DNA of 15,964 nucleotides from JBOHWJ01 sp050736615. GTDB taxonomy: Bacteria > Desulfobacterota > Binatia > Binatales > Binataceae. The DNA lies in contig JBOHWL010000130.1 of assembly GCA_050736615.1 (NCBI GenBank), positions 1-15,964 on the forward strand. The letters run 5' to 3'. How positions within the stretch are numbered: the stretch's first letter is position 1; every line of letters begins with the position of its first letter. Positions 7,211-14,858 of the stretch are shown here, one piece after another. Position numbers and translations under genes: made by a program. The notes beneath the pieces were generated by a model, which did no database searches, was not told where the DNA came from, and was given only the letters and a program-made list of their open reading frames with translations.

Positions 7211-8090
7211 TCAGGTCAGGCCGCCGTTGGTCTTACTTTGATTCTTCTCCGAGAGGAGTTCGGCCCTATCACGTTCAAGATCACGCCGGATCGACTCGGC
7301 CGCCACATGCGCAAGTTTAAGGCCACGATTTTCTTCGGAAAGGATCGCATTCCGATAACGCAGTTTTGCCGCTTCGCTCTCGAGGTCGCTCAAACGTCTG
7401 AGGTGAAGTTCATCGTCCCATCTCCCGAATTCCGTGTCGTCTTCGTTTGCGGTGCCGGCTGATTCAGGCGCCGCGCGGACAGGTTCCGGCGGGAGGGGGC
7501 GGCCCAAAAGCGCAAGCGCCGCTGTAATCAGCCGCTCCAATTCCTCGCTGTTGCGCAGTTCCGCTTGCGCCAGCCCATCGCGCAAAACCTTGGAGCTTCG
7601 TCCGTTGCACTTGTGCGAAAGTGCGCGAAGGGCCACCGGCCAGAACCGCCGTTGCATGGCGCTGGCAGAAGAGCGGCGCCATCTCAAGCGCCTTGCGAAA
7701 GCGCATCTGGTGGTCGAGTGCGCGTATCGAGCATCCCAATCGCTGCTCCACGCCGGCACGACGTTGGCAGAGATCACACGGGAAGCGGCCGTCGATGGCG
7801 GCCTCAATCGTGGCTCGTGTCAATCGGGCGCGCGAAGCGAAAGCCTCAGTTCCCGTCAGGGCCATGGCGAGATGTTCACCACACAGCGCCACCCTGCGCG
7901 CGTTTTTTGCGCGCAGGCGGTTGATCCCGCGCGCCGCGAGGAAGATGCGAACGGCACACATCGGGCAGATGGCACCTTCAAATGCGTTCAGGAGCAGCCG
8001 AAAATTATGTGACAGACGCTCCAGCAAAATCGCCTCCGACGGCAGCGGAAGCGGATTGGGGAGACTTTCGATTTGGGGAATTTCCCGCAC
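7211..8090 (-). CDS. Cys-rich CxxC/CxxH protein with coiled-coil tail (frameshifted in this sequence)
   Basis: Two frames join into one protein of about 292 residues if one T is removed from the TTTT run (plus-strand AAAA at 7584-7587), giving KLQGLRDGLAQAEL. The N-terminal part has two metal-site modules: ICPMC (C42, C45) with ALCGEH (C70, H73), and PCDLC (C105, C108) with LFCQRH (C142, H145). The tail after the join is Glu/Leu/Arg-rich and probably coiled-coil (RNSEELERLITAALALLG, then LESEAAKLRYRNAILSEE). The modules and the helix after them resemble the Cys-rich module at 3048-3710, so the two are likely relatives. The start is a GTG at 8088-8090, the first start I can justify downstream of the promoter at 8164-8192. 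The stop is 24 nt before the phosphoesterase. I do not recognise the family with certainty; metal binding is inferred. Confidence 0.78.
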
Positions 8091-8138
8091 CGGGTCTCTC
8101 GCCCGCTGCAGGAGTCATTGGCCGTTATGGCGGTTACC

Positions 8139-8154
8139 GGCGGACTCCACCGCC
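8139..8154. other. Short hairpin in the leader of the Cys-rich gene
   Basis: A perfect GGCGG / CCGCC stem with a 6-base loop lies about 50 nt upstream of the GTG start and downstream of the predicted promoter. No U-tract follows on either strand, so a terminator is unlikely. It could affect leader RNA folding, or it may be chance in GC-rich DNA. Confidence 0.25.
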
Positions 8155-8163
8155 CGTATTTTT

Positions 8164-8192
8164 ACTCTAGAATTCAGTGCGGCGCGGGTCAA
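8164..8192 (-). promoter_or_regulatory. Predicted sigma70-type promoter for the Cys-rich/phosphoesterase/HEAT/dynamin operon
   Basis: Reading the minus strand, TTGACC (8187-8192) matches the -35 consensus at 5 of 6 positions. A 17-base spacer follows, then TAGAGT (8164-8169), which matches TATAAT at 4 of 6. The transcript would start near 8157 and have a leader of about 67 nt before the GTG at 8090. The -35 begins only a few bases after the TAG of the last Ehr gene, so the dynamin operon can be transcribed independently of the complex upstream. Confidence 0.5.
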
Positions 8193-8195
8193 GAA

Positions 8196-10343
8196 CTATG
8201 TGGCGAACCGCGCGATCAGCAAAGCAATGATCAATGCCGAAAGCCCATACACGACATATGCATTTAGCAACCCGTGATGCATCCGGGCAAAACCGTTGGC
8301 CACCCACAACGCGCCGTCCGCGACAGGGTTGAGCACCAGCCGGTCCAGCACGTGATTTTCCTGGCGGGTGCGCCGGATCGCCGAGCGGAAATGTGCGGCC
8401 ACCGTTTCCCTCGTATCCTCGACCGTCGTCGGCCTGAAAATTGACGCGAAAATCACGCGTACCGGATTGGAAAAACCAGTCGCGGTGTAAGTCATTTCGG
8501 GACGCAGAAGATGGATGCCGCCGTCCCAGACGGTGCCGCGTGTGACGCGCCGATGACGGGCGACAACCAATCGGACGATTACGAAAGTCGCCAATAACAT
8601 CAAAACGAGGATCGCCGCCATGTAGGCGGTGGACATCGCGAAGACCACGGGATTCGCCTTGCCGCCCTGATGGAGGATTACGAGCCCTCTGCCCGGAAAA
8701 ACGCTCTGCCCCACCTGTGCGCCGATCTGGCGAAAATCAGCCACGAACTTCGCGGGCAATTCGCCATGATGCGGATTCCCAGCGTAGAAAGGCGGAACGA
8801 GCGCATTGGCGGCGGACGCTTCGGTTATTGGCGCAACCGTGCGGCCCAGCACCGGTATGACATATGTCGGTACGACGCCCAGCACCACACACAGAACCGC
8901 GAGAATCGCCATCGGCGCGGTGATGGAAATTCGCGCCTCGTGCGCCTGTTCGGCCTGCTCGGAGCGTGGCATGCCTAAAAAGCCCATCGCAAACGCCTTA
9001 ACAAAGCAGGTGACGGCTAGTCCGAAGGTCAGCGCCAGAGCCGCGCCGCACAAGGCGAACACAATCTTAACACCGGTTGAATGCAGTGCGGCGCTGATCA
9101 AGAACGTTTGCAGAGTGAGCCATTCGCTGACGAAGCCGTTGAACGGCGGTAATCCCGCGATCGACAGTGCGCCAACGAGAAAGAACAGCGCCGTCCACGG
9201 CATCACTTTGATCAATCCGCCCAACAAGTCGAGATTACGCGTGCGGGCATTCTGATCCACCGAACCCGCGCCAAAAAATAGCAGCGTCTTATAAAGGGAG
9301 TGATTCGTCATATGATAGAAAGCGGTGACGAACGCGATCGCCGCCGCCGCGTGCGCGCCGGCGGCCAGAAAGATAAATCCTGCGCCCAGGGCTGCCGTAA
9401 TGATGCCGGCGTTTTCGATTGAACTGTGCGCCAGCACGGTCTTGAGGTCGTTCTGAGTGGTAGCGTAAAGAATGCCGAGCAAGGCCGAAACGGATCCGAT
9501 AATCAGAGCCACTAATCCTGGCCCAATCATCGACACTGGCAGCAGATCGATATTGACAAGCGCGATGCCATAAATACCGAGATTCAGAGTGGCTCCCGCT
9601 AGAACCGGCACGAATGCTCGCGGCGCCGCCGTGTAAGCCTGCGGCAGCCAGAAATTCACCGGCGCCAGGCCCGCCTTCACCGCGAAGCCGAAAAAAGCGA
9701 GCAGAAACACGGCCCAACGCGCGCCTTGCCCCAAGGCAACGCCGGCTATCCGCAGCGAAGAAAATTCTAGTGAACCATTGTTCGCGAGGACCAGAAAAGC
9801 CAGCGCGATGGCAACGGTTCCCGCCTCGCCCACCGCGAGCATCACGTAACCGGAACGAGTATGCTCCGTCTCTTCATGTTCGAAGTTCACCAGCAGGTAG
9901 GTGAGAATCGACATCGACTCCCACAGCATTAGGAACGAAAGCACATCGGCTGACAGAGGAATCAGGACGATCGTTGCGAGCAGCGCGAAATACCAGGCGC
10001 TGAAAGCGCGAATATCATAGCGGCCCTCATATTGACTGAGATTTGCCGGGGCGAAGATCGACGCCGGAAATATCACCAGTCCACTGACGAAAATAAAAAG
10101 CCCAGAGAGCCGGTCGAGACCGAGCGCAAGCGTCCCCAGCGGCTGAATGGTCCACAAATCGAGATGAAAGTGTTGGCCACTGAACAACGCCGCTCCGCCC
10201 ATCCACAGCGCCGCCAATGAGGCAAGGCATCCGATCCATCCGAGCAGAACCGGCACGCGCCGCTCTTTGATGAATAGCGGGAGTACCACCCCGCTTGCGC
10301 ACAGCAGCAAGAAGGCTGCGAGCGAAGTGCCGATAGCCGTCAT
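8196..10343 (-). CDS. hyfB: NuoL/HyfB-like antiporter-type membrane subunit of the Ehr complex
   Basis: This 715-residue polytopic protein belongs to the NuoL/MrpA/HyfB family, which carries a proton half-channel in complex I-like machines. Key charged residues are kept: the glutamate in MLWESMSILTYLL (E142), the lysine in FAVKAGLAPVNFWLPQAY (K223), the lysine in QNDLKTVLAHSS, and the lysine in HMTNHSLYKTLLFF. A long C-terminal part includes TVWDGG, where HyfB-type proteins usually have WDCG, and a final transmembrane helix. The length is slightly above the E. coli HyfB size. The ATG at 10341-10343 overlaps the stop of the ferredoxin/NuoB-like gene as ATGA. It is the last gene of the operon, whereas hyfB normally precedes hyfC, so the order has been rearranged. 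The role in ion translocation is a family inference. Confidence 0.93.
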   Translation of the reverse strand: MTAIGTSLAAFLLLCASGVVLPLFIKERRVPVLLGWIGCLASLAALWMGGAALFSGQHFHLDLWTIQPLGTLALGLDRLSGLFIFVSGLVIFPASIFAPANLSQYEGRYDIRAFSAWYFALLATIVLIPLSADVLSFLMLWESMSILTYLLVNFEHEETEHTRSGYVMLAVGEAGTVAIALAFLVLANNGSLEFSSLRIAGVALGQGARWAVFLLAFFGFAVKAGLAPVNFWLPQAYTAAPRAFVPVLAGATLNLGIYGIALVNIDLLPVSMIGPGLVALIIGSVSALLGILYATTQNDLKTVLAHSSIENAGIITAALGAGFIFLAAGAHAAAAIAFVTAFYHMTNHSLYKTLLFFGAGSVDQNARTRNLDLLGGLIKVMPWTALFFLVGALSIAGLPPFNGFVSEWLTLQTFLISAALHSTGVKIVFALCGAALALTFGLAVTCFVKAFAMGFLGMPRSEQAEQAHEARISITAPMAILAVLCVVLGVVPTYVIPVLGRTVAPITEASAANALVPPFYAGNPHHGELPAKFVADFRQIGAQVGQSVFPGRGLVILHQGGKANPVVFAMSTAYMAAILVLMLLATFVIVRLVVARHRRVTRGTVWDGGIHLLRPEMTYTATGFSNPVRVIFASIFRPTTVEDTRETVAAHFRSAIRRTRQENHVLDRLVLNPVADGALWVANGFARMHHGLLNAYVVYGLSALIIALLIARFAT

Positions 10344-11113
10344 TCGGACACGACTCTCGGGGTTGTAGCGGTCGCCGCTGAAATGAGCGACGCCGCCGGC
10401 TTGCGGCCCACCGCTACCAACAGGCCGTGCAGGATCGCCAATGGCGGGGGTGGATTACCGGGTACTTCGATATCGACGGGGAGAACGTCCGCCACTCCGG
10501 CGCCGCAGGTGAAACTCGGGCCGAAGATACCGCCTGACAACGCGCAAGCGCCCACTGCGAGCACTCGCTTGGGCGTTGGCATCGCATCGTAGGCTTTGCG
10601 CAACGGCACCCGCATGTGATCGTTCACCGGTCCAACGACCAGGATTATGTCGGCATGCCGCGGAGAGGGCGTGAGAAAAAAGCCCAGCCGATGCATGTTG
10701 TAGTAGGGATTGTTCAGTTGCTTAACTTCGCTCAAGCAGGCGCCGCAATCACCCGCGTCAACTACCAGGATGTGAGTCGAGCCGCGGAAGGGTGCCCCAA
10801 AGGTATTCCGCGACTGAGATTCATTCGCGGCGGCGCCGGCCCACTCGTAACCCGGTTGCCAGTTGACTGGGCTATTCGTGCCACGAACGCAGCGAAAACA
10901 ATGAACGCATTTTCGGTAATCGACGGCCACCCCATTCGGCATGCGCGTAAGCGCGCGCGTTGGGCAGCGCGCGATGATTGAATCCGCGATTACCTCTGGA
11001 AAATCGGTTGCCTGTGGCAATCCCGGCGAGACACCCGCGGCGGTCTCTTCATGACGCGGATACCGTGTCGTTCGGATGCCGGTTCTAAGGCCTCTGATGA
11101 CCCATTGGCTCAT
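10340..11113 (-). CDS. Ferredoxin-NuoB/HyfI-like fusion: electron-transfer small subunit of the Ehr complex
   Basis: This 257-residue protein has two parts. Residues 1-90 resemble the NuoI/HyfH type (RGLRTGIRTTRYPR) and hold only one cluster's worth of ligands: RCPTRAL (C50) and KCVHCFRC (C69, C72, C75). Residues 113-235 are the NuoB/HycG-type small subunit: DCGAC (C123, C126), SPRHADIILVVGPV, and GACALSGGIF (C190). The normal fourth cysteine of the proximal [4Fe-4S] cluster, in PGCPP, is Asn here (VPGNPPPP, N220). A further cysteine at 203 is not a usual ligand position. The first cluster therefore looks complete and the second is altered. The ATG at 11111-11113 is the start used; no strong ribosome site is visible. 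The gene lies 21 nt after the large-subunit stop and overlaps the HyfB-like start. Confidence 0.9.
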   Translation of the reverse strand: MSQWVIRGLRTGIRTTRYPRHEETAAGVSPGLPQATDFPEVIADSIIARCPTRALTRMPNGVAVDYRKCVHCFRCVRGTNSPVNWQPGYEWAGAAANESQSRNTFGAPFRGSTHILVVDAGDCGACLSEVKQLNNPYYNMHRLGFFLTPSPRHADIILVVGPVNDHMRVPLRKAYDAMPTPKRVLAVGACALSGGIFGPSFTCGAGVADVLPVDIEVPGNPPPPLAILHGLLVAVGRKPAASLISAATATTPRVVSE

Positions 11114-11134
11114 GATGTCTTGCTCGTTTGGGTG

Positions 11135-12730
11135 CTAACGATCGTTCTCCGGCACGGACAGCGCGAACGTTGCGAGGATGATCGGGAAGTCCTGGAAGGC
11201 GAACTTCTCCGCCGCCAGCCGGAAGCCGTGCCAATTCGCGAACGAAGGGGTAATGAGCCGGTAACGATCGATCACGCCTTCGTCACGCAGGCGAATCCAA
11301 TGCAATGCGGCACCGCTCGGCGCCTCCACCCAGCCCAGTGCGGCTCCGCTTCCGAAGCGAGCCTCGGGCACGCGCACCGGACCGCCGGGCATCATGTCGC
11401 ATGCCTGCGCCATCAGGCTCACCGACTGTTCGGCCTCGCTGAACAATAGGCGGAGGCGCGCATAGCCGTCGCCCTCGGATTCATAGGGAACCTTGAAGCT
11501 GAACTTCTCGTATGAAGCGTAGGGATGCGCGGCGCGCAGATCGCGAGAGACACTGGAGGCGCGCGCGGTTGGTCCGACCATGCCGAAGGCATTCGCGTCC
11601 GATGCGGCAACGGAGCCGCATTCTTCCAGGCGATCGAGAAAGCTGCTCGAGATGCTCGGCATCCGCTGCAAGTTCACCAGCCGTTGCAGCACGTTCTGAG
11701 CGTCCGCAACGGTCTTTCGCAAGACAACGTCATCGAAATCGATGCTCAGACCGCCGAGAACATTGATGCCGAAAAGGTAGCGGTGCCCGCAGAGTGCGCC
11801 CGATAATCGCAACAATTCCTCTTCGAGAATCGCGGTTTGGCTCGCCCCGACCGCTAATCCGGTTGACTCGCAGATTCCGTGGACAGCGGCGGCGTGATGG
11901 CGAAAACGTTCCAGTTCGGCCAGAAATACACGCAGTATCTGGGCTCTTTGCGGCACTTTTATCGCGCAAATGGCCTCAACCGCCTGACATACGGCAAGCG
12001 AATGGGCGAACGCCGAAGTCCCGCTCAGGCGCTCGGCGATGAGGAGTGCGTCTTGCGCCGGCCGTCCTTCGGCGATCTTCTCCAAACCGCGATAGGCGTA
12101 AAACAAACGTGGCTGCGCGCGGATTACGTCTTCACCGACTGTTTCCAGCGAAAAGTAGACGGGCCCGGTCGCAGCCGAATGGATCGGCCCGATCGGCATC
12201 AGAAAGGCTCCCTCTTCGTGAACGATCCGGCGAGGCCGCCAATTCTTGTCCGGTTGGCGATCCTCAAGACGCCGGTGTGTGTCAAAGTTCCGGCGCATGG
12301 GGGCAACGCCTTCCTGCCGGACGTCATTATGCAAAACGAAGTCGCCCAGACGCGGATGGCCTTCGAAAGTAAGGCCGAACAAATCCTCCGCCTCACGTTC
12401 GTGCCAGTCGGCGGCGTGAACCATAGTGCTGATGCTCGGGACTGCTTGTTGACTGGGCGGATAATGAGCGACCAGGTGAATCCAACCAGCCGCTCGATCG
12501 CCATAGAAGACATAACGCAGTTCCCATCGGTGACGCTGTTCCACGATGAGGCCGCCGAAACTGTAACCAAGCTGCGAGACCAGCCATCCGCTCAGCTCAG
12601 GAAGCAAGTCGCCCTGGCATTCGATCTCGCCGGTGCCACGAGCGCCGTCACCAGTGCTTGTCCGCAGGATTCCGCTCCAGCGCACCTGGGCTTCGCTGAT
12701 CACACTTGCGAGTTCGACGGTCATTGTCAC
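11135..12730 (-). CDS. NuoCD/HyfG-like large subunit lacking the Ni-Fe cysteines (Ehr type)
   Basis: This 531-residue protein fuses a NuoC-like domain to a NuoD/hydrogenase-large-subunit domain, as in HycE/HyfG. The NuoC-like part ends at ADWHEREAEDLFGLTFEGHP (residues 107-126). The large-subunit part begins near PIGPIHSAATGP (179-190). Where group 4 hydrogenases have RxCGxC this protein has RLSGTS (R234 to S239), followed by the conserved FAHSLAVCQAVE. At the C-terminus, where they have DPCxxC, it ends FALSVPENDR. All four Ni-Fe cysteine ligands are therefore missing and hydrogen chemistry is not expected. Neighbouring scaffold residues are well kept, so the fold should be intact. The start is GTG at 12728-12730, forming a GTGA overlap with the HyfF-like stop; ATG at 12722-12724 is two codons in and equally usable. 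Confidence 0.93.
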   Translation of the reverse strand: MTMTVELASVISEAQVRWSGILRTSTGDGARGTGEIECQGDLLPELSGWLVSQLGYSFGGLIVEQRHRWELRYVFYGDRAAGWIHLVAHYPPSQQAVPSISTMVHAADWHEREAEDLFGLTFEGHPRLGDFVLHNDVRQEGVAPMRRNFDTHRRLEDRQPDKNWRPRRIVHEEGAFLMPIGPIHSAATGPVYFSLETVGEDVIRAQPRLFYAYRGLEKIAEGRPAQDALLIAERLSGTSAFAHSLAVCQAVEAICAIKVPQRAQILRVFLAELERFRHHAAAVHGICESTGLAVGASQTAILEEELLRLSGALCGHRYLFGINVLGGLSIDFDDVVLRKTVADAQNVLQRLVNLQRMPSISSSFLDRLEECGSVAASDANAFGMVGPTARASSVSRDLRAAHPYASYEKFSFKVPYESEGDGYARLRLLFSEAEQSVSLMAQACDMMPGGPVRVPEARFGSGAALGWVEAPSGAALHWIRLRDEGVIDRYRLITPSFANWHGFRLAAEKFAFQDFPIILATFALSVPENDR

Positions 12731-14169
12731 TTCGCGAGCCCCGCCGCGGCCATTTGCAGTAGCGCGTGAAGCGGCTGCGGTATATAGAATCCAAAGATCA
12801 GCACCGGCAGCGCGGCCAGCACCAGCGCGAGCGTGCAGGTGGCCGGCAATTTGACTGGAATAGCGGTGATACTGGCGGGCTCAGGCTTTCCAAAAACCAT
12901 CCCGTTGAGATGATGCAGAATGCCGAAGAAGGCCACCGCCACCAACGCCGCCAGGAGGCCCGTTGCAAAGTAATGCTCCCGTGCAAGACCAGCCCTGAAA
13001 ATCGAAAGTTCGCTCAGGAAAACCGCGAGCGGCGGCGCCCCTGAGATCGCCAGCCCGCCAATTAGCAAAGCGATCCCCGCGATGGGCGAGCTTTTGATGA
13101 GACCTCGCACCGAACTGATCTGGCGTGTGTCAACCGCCAGCAGCGCGGCGCCCGCCGCGAAGAAGCAGAACGACTTGGTCAAGGCATGATTAAGAATCTG
13201 ATAAACCGCACCGTAATGGGCGGCGACTCCGCCAAAACCGACGGCGGCCAGAATAATGCCCATGTGCTCGACGGTCGAGAATGCGAACAGTCGTTTGTAA
13301 TCGCTGACCTGCAGGATCAAAAAGGCGGCGATACCCACTGAGATAAGGCCAACCACAATCGCCCACGTGTTGACATCGATTTTTCCGTTCGCGTTCAACA
13401 CTGGGATCAGCCGCAATATCACGTAAAGTACCACTGTGGTCTTGACTCCGGAGAGTAGCGCACATATCGGCGTCGGTGCCTGGCTGTGAGCGTCCGGCAG
13501 CCAAGTATGCAACGGGACCAGGCCCGTTTTGGCGCCAAACCCCACCAGGATGAGAACAAACGCCGCCTCCAGCACCTTGGGTTGAACCGTTGGCGCCGCC
13601 GCGATCAGTCCCATCCAGGTAAATGGCTCGCTGCCGGCGGGCGTCGCGCGATACAGCACAATGAATCCGAGCAACGCGGTTGCGCCGCCCATAATCGTCA
13701 AAATGGAAAATTTCCAGGCCGCCTCAACCGCCTCGCGCGTATTTTCGAAGGCCACCAGGTAGATGCCGAAAATGGTGGTCAGTTCAACGGCCGTCCACAC
13801 CAGCGCCGGCTCGACCAGCACCGGTACCGCGAGCATCGCGAAGATAAACAAATTGTAGTTTGCATAATAGCGGCGCAGATGACGCGGGTCAGGCTCGTGC
13901 GCGATGTAACCCCAGGAAAACAACGCGGCCGTGGTCGCCACCGCCGCGACCAGCACCAGCACCAATGCGCTCAGTCCGTCCAGCGAAACCCAATCGATAA
14001 CGCCGATTACCGGAATTCCGGCGGCAACTCGCAATGCCGCAATCGCGGATAACACCAAAGCAGCCACGCTAGCCACAAGCGTGGCGCCGGGCGCAATCTC
14101 GCGTCCCGGGGAAATCCACGAAATGAGTGACGCCAACAGTGGCAATGCCAGAATTACAAAGAGGCTCAT
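12727..14169 (-). CDS. hyfF: NuoN/HyfF-like antiporter-type membrane subunit of the Ehr complex
   Basis: This 480-residue membrane protein belongs to the NuoN/HyfF/MrpD family. Proton-path residues are present: the glutamate in WTAVELTTIFG (E129), K214 in GFGAKTGLVPLHTWLPDAHS with H221, K243 in SGVKTTVV, K292 in SDYKRLFAFSTVEHMG with E301/H302, and K332 in LNHALTKSFCFF. Together with the HyfB-like subunit this gives the complex two antiporter-type modules. The ATG at 14167-14169 overlaps the HyfE-like stop (ATGA) and its own stop overlaps the large-subunit start, so it is in the tightly coupled core of the operon. HyfD versus HyfF assignment rests on its position between the HyfE-like and HyfG-like genes. 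Confidence 0.93.
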   Translation of the reverse strand: MSLFVILALPLLASLISWISPGREIAPGATLVASVAALVLSAIAALRVAAGIPVIGVIDWVSLDGLSALVLVLVAAVATTAALFSWGYIAHEPDPRHLRRYYANYNLFIFAMLAVPVLVEPALVWTAVELTTIFGIYLVAFENTREAVEAAWKFSILTIMGGATALLGFIVLYRATPAGSEPFTWMGLIAAAPTVQPKVLEAAFVLILVGFGAKTGLVPLHTWLPDAHSQAPTPICALLSGVKTTVVLYVILRLIPVLNANGKIDVNTWAIVVGLISVGIAAFLILQVSDYKRLFAFSTVEHMGIILAAVGFGGVAAHYGAVYQILNHALTKSFCFFAAGAALLAVDTRQISSVRGLIKSSPIAGIALLIGGLAISGAPPLAVFLSELSIFRAGLAREHYFATGLLAALVAVAFFGILHHLNGMVFGKPEPASITAIPVKLPATCTLALVLAALPVLIFGFYIPQPLHALLQMAAAGLAK

Positions 14170-14847
14170 TTGGCCGGCCCCTCCCGCAGACTCCGAAGCG
14201 CGCCGACCTCCGTAGTGCCCACCCGCTCACGGGTGATACGGGTGAGAATTCCGATCACCAGGGCGATGATCAGCATGTCAAATGGGAAAGCCATCTCCGC
14301 GACGATCGGAAGTCTTGGCGCGATGGCGATGCCCGCGAGCAGCGAACCGTTTTCAATGCCGAAGAGCCCAACCAGTTGCGGCATGGCCTCGCGGCGTACC
14401 GCCAGCGTGTACATGCCCATCAGCAGGCCAGCCAACCCAATGGGCAAATTGATATTACCCATCGCACCGCCTGCCGCGGGCAGCAGCCCGGCCAGAAAAT
14501 ATCCCAGGATCGTGAGCACCAGCGCGATCAGAAGGGAGACTCGGGATGTTGAGCACCTGGTCGATTTCGCGGCGTCTGAGGGTCTCCTCTGGCATGTAGC
14601 GCCCCAGCAGCCAGGGAATTATCAGCGGTTTGACCGCCAGGTCGAGAGCCGCGATAGCGATCAGGTCTGGTACTCGCATCCCGATCGCGATCAGAAATAT
14701 CGATGCCGCCAAAGAGAGTGATTGCAATCTGAAAAAGCGCAAACATCCCTGCATTTGCCGGGTTGCTAGCAATCCAAACGAACTCACCAAAAAGATCCCC
14801 GCGGCGAGCCCGTTTAGCGAGGCGATTGGTGATACCAGGTTAAGCAC
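14166..14847 (-). CDS. hyfE: HyfE-like (NuoK-related) membrane subunit of the Ehr complex (frameshifted in this sequence)
   Basis: Two frames make one small membrane protein of about 226 residues, close to E. coli HyfE. The first part (14847 to about 14537) has transmembrane stretches such as LAAGIFLVSSFGLLAT and the DLAVKPLIIPWLLGRYMP segment, ending DQVLNIPSL. The second continues LLIALVLTILGYFLAGLLP and includes LVGLFGIENGSLLAGIAI, the FGYCLMENGSHL-like HyfE motif, and FDMLIIALVIGILT. Dropping one C of the CCC run (plus-strand GGG at 14534-14536) joins them as NIPSLLLIALV. The start is a GTG at 14845-14847, supported by AGGGGG about 8 nt upstream and an 11-nt gap from the HyfC-like stop. 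The stop overlaps the HyfF-like ATG. Confidence 0.88.
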
Positions 14848-14858
14848 GCCCGCGCCCC

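Noticed and set aside
3048..8090. Calling the dynamin operon an established anti-phage defence system.
   Set aside because: Only the dynamin-like GTPase suggests it; no nuclease, toxin, cyclase, integrase or neighbouring defence gene is present, so it is kept as one hypothesis only.
8196..12730. Reading the operon as ordinary respiratory complex I (nuo) or as an active hydrogenase-4 / formate hydrogenlyase.
   Set aside because: There are no NuoE/F/G, NuoA or NuoJ genes, the subunits are HyfC/E/F/G/I/B-type, and the Ni-Fe cysteines are absent.
11879..12769. A 296-codon open frame on the plus strand antisense to the large-subunit gene.
   Set aside because: It is the complement of a clearly coding, motif-rich gene, shows no domain of its own, and is expected in GC-rich coding DNA.
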